Source: Methyloceanibacter sp. wino2
Lineage (GTDB): Bacteria > Pseudomonadota > Alphaproteobacteria > Rhizobiales > Methyloligellaceae
Reading direction: 5' to 3'
Length of the DNA: 64,000 nt
NCBI RefSeq assembly: GCF_003071365.1
Contig: NZ_CP028960.1
Location: 3,020,501-3,084,500 of the forward strand
The stretch's first letter is position 1. The number at the start of each line of letters is the position of its first letter. The translations under genes and the position numbers were made by a program. The notes beneath the pieces were generated by a model. It ran no database searches, was not told where the DNA came from, and worked only from the letters and a program-made list of their open reading frames with translations. This document shows, piece after piece, positions 57,558 through 64,000 of the stretch.

Positions 57558-58028
57558 TTAGCGAAGCGCCTTCATGCGGTCGAGCGCGCCTTGCAGGATG
57601 TAGGCGGCGGCCATCCGGTCGATGACTTCGGCCCGGCGTTTGCGGGAGGCGTCGGCCTCGATCAGATGCCGCTCGACCGCCGCCGTCGACAGGCGCTCGT
57701 CCCAAAATGCCATGGGGAGGTCCAGATGCTGGCCAAGGTTCCGGGCAAAAGCGCGGGTCGATTGGGCGCGGGGCCCCTCGGAGCCGTCCAGATTGAGGGG
57801 CAGCCCAATCACGAGCCCGCCCACGCCCTCCTTGGCCGCGATGGCGGCGATCGCCTTGGCATCGGCGGTGAATTTCGTGCGGTGCACCGTCTCGTAGGGC
57901 GTCGCGATGGCCCGGGTGACGTCCGACAGCGCAAGGCCGATCGTCTTGGTTCCCACATCAAAGCCAAGAAGACGCGCGCCAGGCTGTAGCTTCGACGGCA
58001 ACTCTTCGATAGGAAAGGGCGGAGCCAT
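57558..58028 (-). CDS. ruvX: Holliday junction resolvase RuvX / pre-16S rRNA nuclease YqgF
   Basis: 156 residues, RNase H-like fold. The acidic catalytic residues lie in [17 protein letters not shown] (first Asp), [20 protein letters not shown] and [12 protein letters not shown], with the late Asp in [17 protein letters not shown]. The family matures 16S rRNA 5' ends in E. coli. ATG at 58028 was chosen because the upstream extension (polar, His/Ser rich) has no similarity. Divergent from the UPF0173 gene by 29 nt. Confidence 0.93.
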   Translation of the reverse strand: MAPPFPIEELPSKLQPGARLLGFDVGTKTIGLALSDVTRAIATPYETVHRTKFTADAKAIAAIAAKEGVGGLVIGLPLNLDGSEGPRAQSTRAFARNLGQHLDLPMAFWDERLSTAAVERHLIEADASRKRRAEVIDRMAAAYILQGALDRMKALR

Positions 58029-58057
58029 AGTCACTGCGTGATGTGAGGGGTGAGACG

Positions 58058-58759
58058 ATGAAGATAACGTGGTTTGGTCATTCTTGTTTTCGCGTTGAGT
58101 TCGGCGCAAGCCGCATCCTGATCGATCCCTTTCTCACCGGCAATCCCACGTTCGAAAAGTCGGGCATCGCCGAGATCGATGTGATCGACGGGATCACCCA
58201 TGTGGCGCTGACCCACGGCCACGAAGACCATGTCGGCGACACGGTCCGGATCTGCAAGGAGACCGGGACCAAGCTGATCGCCGTGCACGAACTCGCGACC
58301 TATCTGGCCGGCCACGGGGTCGAGAAGACCGATCCGGGGAATACCGGCGGCATGGTTCCGCAGGACGGGTTCGATCTGACCTTTGTCCAGGCGCTCCACT
58401 CCTCGTCCAACATGGTCGACGGGCGGCCGGTCTATCTCGGCAACCCTTGCGGGATCATCATCGCCGCGAAAAGCGGCAAGACGCTCTATCACATGGGCGA
58501 CACGGATGTGTTCGCCGATATGGCCTTGATCAACGAGCTGCATGAGCCCCAGATCGGCATCGTCCCCATCGGCGACCGTTATACGATGGGTGCCAAGGGA
58601 GCGGCGTTGGCGTGCAAGCGTTACTTTGACTTCGACACCGTTATCCCTTGTCACTACGGCACTTTTCCCGTGATCGACCAGACGGCTGACAAGTTTGTGG
58701 CGGCCATGGGTGGCCTCGAGGTCATGGTGCCCGAAGTCGGTGTTCCTTTCGACGCGTGA
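58058..58759 (+). CDS. UPF0173 metal-dependent hydrolase (MBL fold)
   Basis: 233 residues of metallo-beta-lactamase fold: [30 protein letters not shown] (metal motif HxHxDH), then [20 protein letters not shown] and [17 protein letters not shown] with late metal ligands. The substrate is unknown. ATG at 58058 follows GAGGGG. Located between ruvX and gatC; whether it is in the gat transcript is unclear (144-nt gap). Confidence 0.93.
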   Translation: MKITWFGHSCFRVEFGASRILIDPFLTGNPTFEKSGIAEIDVIDGITHVALTHGHEDHVGDTVRICKETGTKLIAVHELATYLAGHGVEKTDPGNTGGMVPQDGFDLTFVQALHSSSNMVDGRPVYLGNPCGIIIAAKSGKTLYHMGDTDVFADMALINELHEPQIGIVPIGDRYTMGAKGAALACKRYFDFDTVIPCHYGTFPVIDQTADKFVAAMGGLEVMVPEVGVPFDA

Positions 58760-58903
58760 GCACGAACAGGGGCGGGGTTTCGCCCAGTTGCCGCCCCGGC
58801 GGGGCGGTGCTACAGGGGATGCCCCGGTTTCTCCGGTTCTCCCAGCCAGCGAGCCTTTGGGACTGATATCCTGAGGGCCTGAATTCGAGCCAGCGTCAAA
58901 TCC

Positions 58904-59191
58904 ATGTCTGTCGACCGCGCCACCGTCTTTCGCATCGCCCGTCTTGCCCGCATCGCCATCACCGATGACGAGGCCGGTCGGCTGGAATCGGAGCTTTCGG
59001 GGATTCTCGATTGGGTGGCGCAGCTGGACGAGCTCGACACGGCCAATGTGGAGCCGATGACCCGGGTCGAGGCCATGACCATGAAGATGCGCGAAGACAA
59101 GGTGACCGACGGCTTCAAGGCCGAGGACATCGTCAAGAACGCACCCCAAGAGGACGACCACTACTTCGTCGTCCCGAAAATCGTTGAGTAG
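58904..59191 (+). CDS. gatC: Asp-tRNA(Asn)/Glu-tRNA(Gln) amidotransferase subunit C
   Basis: 95 residues; wraps around GatA and stabilises the GatA-GatB complex. It reads [20 protein letters not shown] with [20 protein letters not shown] and ends in FVVPKIVE, the family C-terminus. Six nt before gatA. With gatA and gatB it makes Gln-tRNA(Gln) and probably Asn-tRNA(Asn) by transamidation. Confidence 0.96.
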   Translation: MSVDRATVFRIARLARIAITDDEAGRLESELSGILDWVAQLDELDTANVEPMTRVEAMTMKMREDKVTDGFKAEDIVKNAPQEDDHYFVVPKIVE

Positions 59192-59197
59192 CCAGCC

Positions 59198-60682
59198 GTG
59201 ACGGATCTCACAGACCTGACGATAGCCGACGCCCGCAAGGGGCTTGCCGACAAGTCTTTTTCGGCCGTGGAGCTGACGGAAGCCCACACGGCGGCCATCA
59301 AGGCGGCCAACCGGTCGCTCAACGCCTATGTGCTCGAGACGCCCGAGCACGCGCTCGACATGGCCAAGGCCAGCGACGCGCGGATCGCCAAAGGTGAGGC
59401 GGGCGCGCTGGAGGGTATTCCGCTCGGCATCAAGGATCTCTTCTGCACGAAGGACGTCCGCACCACCGCGTGCTCCCATATCCTCGACCGTTTCACGCCG
59501 ACTTATGAGTCGACCGTCACCGGCAATCTCTGGGATGCGGGCGCGGTCATGCTCGGCAAGCTCAACAATGACGAGTTCGCGATGGGCTCGTCCAACGAGA
59601 CGAGCTTCTACGGCGAGGTGATCAATCCTTGGCGGCGCGAGGGGTCCGATGCGCCGCTCGTACCCGGCGGTTCTTCCGGCGGTTCGTCGGCTGCGGTTGC
59701 GGCGCGCCTATGTCTTGGCGCCACGGCCACCGACACGGGCGGGTCCATTCGGCAGCCTGCGGCCTTCACGGGCACGGTCGGGGTGAAGCCGACCTATGGC
59801 CGCTGCTCCCGCTGGGGCATCGTCGCCTTTGCCTCGTCCCTGGACCAGGCCGGGCCGATCGCCCGTACCGTGCGGGACTCGGCCATTCTGCTGGGCGCCA
59901 TGGCGGGCCACGATCCGAAAGACGCGACCAGCGCGGATCTTCCCGTGCCCGACTTCGAGGCCGCGATCGACCAGGGCGTGAAGGGGCTGACCATCGGCAT
60001 CCCCAAAGAATACCGCGTCGAGGGCATGGCGCCCGAGATCGAGGCGCTGTGGCAGCAGGGCATTGCCTGGCTCACGGAGGCCGGCGCCACCGTCAAAGAC
60101 ATCAGCCTGCCGCACACGAAATACGCTTTGCCTTCCTATTATATCGTCGCGCCCGCAGAGGCGTCGTCGAACCTCGCCCGCTATGACGGCGTTCGCTACG
60201 GTCTGCGCGAGCCCGGCACGGACGTGATCTCCATGTACGAGAACACGCGCGAGTCCGGGTTCGGCGCGGAGGTAAAGCGGCGCGTGTTGATCGGGACCTA
60301 TGTGTTGTCGGCCGGCTATTACGACGCCTATTACCTCAAGGCGCAAAAGGTCCGCACCCTGATCAAGCGGGACTTCGACCAGGCCTTCCAAGGCGTCGAT
60401 GCGATCCTGACGCCGACCACGCCCGCGCCTGCCTTCGCGGCCGGCGAGAAGTCGGGCGATCCGCTGGAGATGTACCTGAACGACATCTTCACGGTGACGG
60501 TGAACATGGCGGGCCTGCCGGGCATCTCCGTACCGGCCGGCTTGTCGTCGGAAGGAACGCCGCTCGGCCTTCAGGTCATCGGCCGGGCTTTCGACGAGGA
60601 GACGCTGTTCCGCGTGGGACAGGCCATCGAGGACGCGGCGGGGCCCATGGCCAAGCCGCAGGACTGGTGGAGCAAGCCATGA
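59198..60682 (+). CDS. gatA: Glutamyl/aspartyl-tRNA amidotransferase subunit A
   Basis: 494 residues, amidase-signature enzyme that releases ammonia from glutamine for the GatB site. The Ser-cisSer-Lys triad is carried by [13 protein letters not shown] (Lys), the [15 protein letters not shown] block, and [16 protein letters not shown] with its nucleophile region. Length is normal. Start GTG at 59198. The stop overlaps the next ATG (ATGA). Confidence 0.96.
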   Translation: MTDLTDLTIADARKGLADKSFSAVELTEAHTAAIKAANRSLNAYVLETPEHALDMAKASDARIAKGEAGALEGIPLGIKDLFCTKDVRTTACSHILDRFTPTYESTVTGNLWDAGAVMLGKLNNDEFAMGSSNETSFYGEVINPWRREGSDAPLVPGGSSGGSSAAVAARLCLGATATDTGGSIRQPAAFTGTVGVKPTYGRCSRWGIVAFASSLDQAGPIARTVRDSAILLGAMAGHDPKDATSADLPVPDFEAAIDQGVKGLTIGIPKEYRVEGMAPEIEALWQQGIAWLTEAGATVKDISLPHTKYALPSYYIVAPAEASSNLARYDGVRYGLREPGTDVISMYENTRESGFGAEVKRRVLIGTYVLSAGYYDAYYLKAQKVRTLIKRDFDQAFQGVDAILTPTTPAPAFAAGEKSGDPLEMYLNDIFTVTVNMAGLPGISVPAGLSSEGTPLGLQVIGRAFDEETLFRVGQAIEDAAGPMAKPQDWWSKP

Positions 60683-61074
60683 ACCGGCGTCTGATCTCAT
60701 CGGGGAGCCCGTACGAGAAGACCGTCGGTTATTCGCGGGCCGTGCGCGTAGGCAACTGGATTTCGGTTGCGGGCACGACCGCGGCGTCGGGCGGCAAGCC
60801 CGTGGCCATCGGGGATCCTGAGGCGCAAACGCGTGCGATCATTGAGACCATCGATCGGGCGCTGCAGGACGCGGGCTCGAGCCTCAAGGACGTTGTCCGC
60901 ACGACGGTCTATCTTGTCGACATTGCCGACTTCGAGTCGGTGAGCAAGGTGCATGGCGAGGTCTTCGGCGACATCCGTCCCGCCAATACGACGCTCGCGG
61001 TATCGGGTTTCGTCTCTCCGGACTGGCTGGTGGAGATCGCCGTCGATGCCGTCGTCCCCGAGACATCCGGATAA
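60679..61074 (+). CDS. RidA family protein inside the gat cluster
   Basis: 131 residues of the Rid fold: [36 protein letters not shown], then [20 protein letters not shown] and [20 protein letters not shown]. It differs clearly from the RidA at 41976-42440. The archetypal catalytic Arg near the C-terminus is not placed as in true RidA, so enamine deaminase activity is not assured. It is joined to gatA by a 4-nt overlap and lies 12 nt ahead of a chorismate-mutase gene. Confidence 0.86.
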   Translation: MNRRLISSGSPYEKTVGYSRAVRVGNWISVAGTTAASGGKPVAIGDPEAQTRAIIETIDRALQDAGSSLKDVVRTTVYLVDIADFESVSKVHGEVFGDIRPANTTLAVSGFVSPDWLVEIAVDAVVPETSG

Positions 61075-61086
61075 GGGAGCGAGATC

Positions 61087-61395
61087 ATGGCTACACGCGC
61101 GGCACAGAACTGCGAGAGCATGGACGACGTCCGGGTCGAGATCGATCGTATCGACGAACAGATGGTCGATCTGATCTGCGAGCGCTTCGCCTATGTGGAC
61201 CGGGCCTGGCAACTCAAGAAGTCGCCGGCCGACGCCACGGTGCCGTGGCGCATTCAGCAGGTCATCGACAAGGTGCGGGCGCGGGCGGAAAAGAACGAGC
61301 TGCCGCCGGAACTCGTCGAGGCGCTTTGGCGCCAAATGATCGGCTGGTTCATCCAGTACGAGGAAGAGAATCTCCGCAAGGAATCCAAAGGGTAA
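61087..61395 (+). CDS. Chorismate mutase (AroQ type II)
   Basis: 102 residues, all helical AroQ fold: [36 protein letters not shown] and [20 protein letters not shown] then [20 protein letters not shown]. This is the short stand-alone branch similar to isochorismate pyruvate lyase PchB, so either activity is possible. Chorismate to prephenate is the likely step for Phe/Tyr synthesis. Start ATG at 61087, between rid and gatB. Confidence 0.88.
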   Translation: MATRAAQNCESMDDVRVEIDRIDEQMVDLICERFAYVDRAWQLKKSPADATVPWRIQQVIDKVRARAEKNELPPELVEALWRQMIGWFIQYEEENLRKESKG

Positions 61396-61417
61396 CGGTT
61401 CCTCCAAGGTCAGCATC

Positions 61418-62890
61418 ATGGACGCCAAATCGGATAAATCGAATTTGATCGCGGGCGAGACCGGCGATTGGGAAGTCATCATCGGCATGGAGGTCCATGC
61501 CCAGGTCACCTCGAACGCGAAGCTGTTTTCGGGCGCGTCGACCGAATTCGGCGGCGAGCCGAATTCCCATGTCAGCCTCGTGGACGCGGCCATGCCCGGC
61601 ATGCTGCCCGTCATCAACGAGGCGTGCGTATCCCAGGCAATCAAGACCGGACTCGGCCTCAAGGCGGAGATCAATCTGTACTCGGTGTTCGATAGGAAGA
61701 ACTATTTCTATCCGGACCTGCCGCAGGGCTATCAGATCAGCCAGTACAAGAACCCGATCGTGGGCGAGGGCGAGGTCATCGTCGACATGCTGAGCGGCGA
61801 GCGCGTGATCGTCGGCATCGAGCGTCTGCATCTGGAACAGGATGCGGGCAAGAGCCTGCACGACCAGCATCCGCAGAACTCCTACGTCGACCTCAACCGG
61901 TCGGGCGTCGCGCTGATGGAAATCGTGTCGAAGCCGGACATTCGCTCTTCAGAGCAGGCGAAAACCTATGTGTCCAAGTTGCGGACGATCCTGCGCTATC
62001 TCGGCACCTGTGACGGCAATATGGATCAGGGCTCGTTGCGTGCTGACGTAAACGTCTCCGTCCGCCGTCCGGGCGATGAGCTCGGGACGCGTTGCGAGAT
62101 CAAGAACATGAACTCGATCCGCTTCATCGGCCAGGCCATCGAGTACGAGGCGCGCCGTCAGATCGAGATCATCGAGGACGGCGGGACGATCAATCAGGAA
62201 ACGCGCCTGTTCGACGCGAAGACCGGCGAGACGCGGTCGATGCGTTCCAAGGAAGAGGCGCACGACTATCGCTACTTTCCGGACCCGGACCTGCTGCCGC
62301 TCGAGCTGACGCAGGACTTCGTCGACGACATCGCCAAAAGTCTCCCGGAACTCCCGGACGAGAAGCGGGCGCGGTTCATCGCCGATTACGGTCTCACGCC
62401 GTACGACGCTGACGTGCTCGTGGCCGAGCGTGAGAGCGTCGACTATTTCGAGGACGTGGCGAAGGGGCGCGATGCCAAGCAGGCCGCGAACTGGGTCATC
62501 AACGAGCTGTTCGGCCGTCTCAACAAGGAAGGCCTGACCATCAACGACAGCCCGGTCTCGTCGGCGCAGCTCGGCGGCATTGTCGATCTCATCAAGGCCG
62601 GGACCATCTCCGGCAAGATCGCCAAGGACGTCTTCGATATCGTCTGGACCGAAGGCGGCGACCCGGCCGAGATCGTCGAGAAGCGCGGCATGAAGCAGGT
62701 GACCGACACCGGTGCCATCGAGAAGGCAGTCGACGAGGTCTTTGCGGCCAATCCCGACAAGGTCGAGCAGGCCAAGGAGAAGCCGGCAATGGCCGGCTGG
62801 TTCGTCGGCCAGGTCATGAAGGCGACGGGCGGTAAGGCCAGCCCGCAAGCGGTCAACGCCCTGATCAAGGCAAAGCTCGGCATCGACTAG
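61418..62890 (+). CDS. gatB: Asp-tRNA(Asn)/Glu-tRNA(Gln) amidotransferase subunit B
   Basis: 490 residues; kinase and transamidase part of Gat[23 protein letters not shown] opens the catalytic cradle, with [35 protein letters not shown], and [15 protein letters not shown]. The C-terminal helical YqeY-like tail domain (about 345-490) ends [16 protein letters not shown] and contacts tRNA. Separated from gatA by the Rid and chorismate-mutase genes. Confidence 0.96.
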   Translation: MDAKSDKSNLIAGETGDWEVIIGMEVHAQVTSNAKLFSGASTEFGGEPNSHVSLVDAAMPGMLPVINEACVSQAIKTGLGLKAEINLYSVFDRKNYFYPDLPQGYQISQYKNPIVGEGEVIVDMLSGERVIVGIERLHLEQDAGKSLHDQHPQNSYVDLNRSGVALMEIVSKPDIRSSEQAKTYVSKLRTILRYLGTCDGNMDQGSLRADVNVSVRRPGDELGTRCEIKNMNSIRFIGQAIEYEARRQIEIIEDGGTINQETRLFDAKTGETRSMRSKEEAHDYRYFPDPDLLPLELTQDFVDDIAKSLPELPDEKRARFIADYGLTPYDADVLVAERESVDYFEDVAKGRDAKQAANWVINELFGRLNKEGLTINDSPVSSAQLGGIVDLIKAGTISGKIAKDVFDIVWTEGGDPAEIVEKRGMKQVTDTGAIEKAVDEVFAANPDKVEQAKEKPAMAGWFVGQVMKATGGKASPQAVNALIKAKLGID

Positions 62891-62928
62891 CGATAGCCTG
62901 ATCGCGCGAGCGGCGGATCGTCCGAGAC

Positions 62929-63939
62929 ATGACCCGAGCCAAGACCAAAGATAAGACGACGGACAAGACTCGCGTCATCCGCGTGCACAAATACGGCGGC
63001 CCCGACGTCCTCAAATGGGAAGAGGCCGATATCGGTGAGCCGGGGCCGGGCGAGATCCGCATCAAGCAGACGGCGATCGGCCTCAACTTCATCGACGCCT
63101 ATATGCGGTCGGGCCTCTACCCGCAGGACGCCTTGCCGTTCGTTCCTGGCACGGAAGGGGCGGGCGTCGTCACCGCGCTTGGCGAAGGCGTCCGCACGCT
63201 GAAAGTCGGCCGCCGGGTGGCCTATGCCGGCCATACGGGCAGCTATGCAGAAGAGCGCCTGATTGCAGCAGACCGCGTGGTGCGTATTCCCGATAGCGTG
63301 AGCGACGAGGTTGCCGCGGCGGTGATGCTGAAAGGCATGACGGCGCAGTATCTGTTGCGGCAGATCTTCAAGGTCGGCCCCAAGACGACGCTGCTGTTCC
63401 ACGCGGCGGCGGGTGGCGTGGGCACGATCGCCTGCCAATGGGCGGCGTCACTGGGTGCGACCGTGATCGGCACGGTGGGCTCGGCCGGCAAGGCGCTGAT
63501 CGCGCGCTCTCATGGCTGCACACACGTGATCAACTATCGGGAAGAGGACTTCGTCGCAAAGGTGAAGGAGTACACAGGCGGCGAGGGGGTCGACGTGGTC
63601 TACGACTCCGTCGGCAAGGAGACGTTTCCCGGCTCGCTCGATTGCCTCAAGCGGCGTGGCCTGTGGGTCAGCTTCGGCCAGTCTTCGGGGCCCGTGCCGG
63701 AGTTCCGCATCAATCTTCTGGCGCAAAAGGGCTCGCTCCTCGCCACGCGGCCTTCGCTTTGGGACTTCATCGCCACGCGTAAGGAACTCGTCTCCACCGC
63801 GAACGATCTCTTCGACGTCCTGGCCAAAGGCGCGGTCAGGGTTTCGGTGAACCAGACCTTCGCGCTCAAGGATGCCGCCGACGCGCATCGCGCCATGGAA
63901 GGCCGTCAGACCACGGGCTCGTCGGTCCTGATCCCATAG
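62929..63939 (+). CDS. NADPH:quinone oxidoreductase (zinc-free MDR)
   Basis: 336 residues of the QOR branch of medium-chain dehydrogenases. IRVHKYGGPDVLKWEEADIG begins the catalytic domain, then GLNFIDAYMRSGLYP and FVPGTEGAGVVTALGEGVRT. The Rossmann loop is LFHAAAGGVGTIACQWAASL (AxxGGVG). No zinc-binding Cys cluster is seen. It reduces quinones or enones with NADPH. A Lys/Thr-rich 12-residue N-terminus follows the ATG at 62929. It lies 38 nt after gatB, possibly co-transcribed. Confidence 0.92.
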   Translation: MTRAKTKDKTTDKTRVIRVHKYGGPDVLKWEEADIGEPGPGEIRIKQTAIGLNFIDAYMRSGLYPQDALPFVPGTEGAGVVTALGEGVRTLKVGRRVAYAGHTGSYAEERLIAADRVVRIPDSVSDEVAAAVMLKGMTAQYLLRQIFKVGPKTTLLFHAAAGGVGTIACQWAASLGATVIGTVGSAGKALIARSHGCTHVINYREEDFVAKVKEYTGGEGVDVVYDSVGKETFPGSLDCLKRRGLWVSFGQSSGPVPEFRINLLAQKGSLLATRPSLWDFIATRKELVSTANDLFDVLAKGAVRVSVNQTFALKDAADAHRAMEGRQTTGSSVLIP

Positions 63940-64000
63940 CCGGGCCCAGAGCGGGCTCCAAAGCGGGCCCAACGACATCCTGCCGCAGGTGGCGCGGATG

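Overview
The window looks like a chromosomal core segment of a GC-rich alphaproteobacterium, most likely of the order Hyphomicrobiales (Rhizobiales). The grounds are the divK-pleD pair, an EipB/DUF1849 protein, a phasin, and the run pyrB-pyrC-plsY-dprA-topA-rnr-DUF983-rpmG. A family- or genus-level placement (for example near Hyphomicrobium/Methyloceanibacter) is only a guess. I see no prophage, insertion sequence, CRISPR array or rRNA operon.

Left part (1-17.7 kb). A marR-adaptor-RND efflux operon on the minus strand sits behind a perfect 34-bp palindrome that overlaps its own promoter. Then come propionyl-CoA carboxylase alpha (pccA), acylphosphatase, lipB, a tRNA-Leu(GAG), and a secreted serine hydrolase. 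Two large TonB-dependent receptors with long Pro/Ala/Glu-rich N-terminal extensions flank an MscS channel and a doubtful small secreted ORF. A HAD dehalogenase closes this part.

Middle (17.7-36 kb). Two secreted proteins of unknown function lie here, one of them with a C-terminal von Hippel-Lindau beta-like domain. They are followed by a BASS-type transporter, mgtE, and a YdcF/DUF218 gene broken by one base in a G run. A minus-strand bufferin operon (bufA-bufB-bufC) makes a Cys-rich, MNIO-modified copper-handling peptide. It is divergent from a universal stress protein, with a CRP-like site between them. DUF1489, panC, putA, a VWA/J-domain protein pair, a SPOR-containing D,D-carboxypeptidase and a phasin follow.

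Right part (36-64 kb). clpS-clpA; HIT protein and dodecin; a FemAB-like acetyltransferase with a glycerophosphodiesterase and a RidA protein; eipB; divK-pleD. Next is a 563-nt intergenic region with a run of hairpins. It is followed by the minus-strand block rpmG, DUF983, rnr, topA (frameshifted in an A6 run), dprA, plsY, pyrC, pyrB. The last stretch holds DUF5993-dsbB, ruvX, a UPF0173 hydrolase, gatC-gatA-rid-chorismate mutase-gatB and a quinone oxidoreductase.

The two single-base frameshifts (24008-24014 and 50386-50391) are both in homopolymers. One lies in topA, which is normally indispensable, so base-calling or assembly error is the first explanation to exclude. The most notable biology is the bufferin operon, the palindromic operator, the VHL-like secreted protein and the hairpin cluster beside rpmG.
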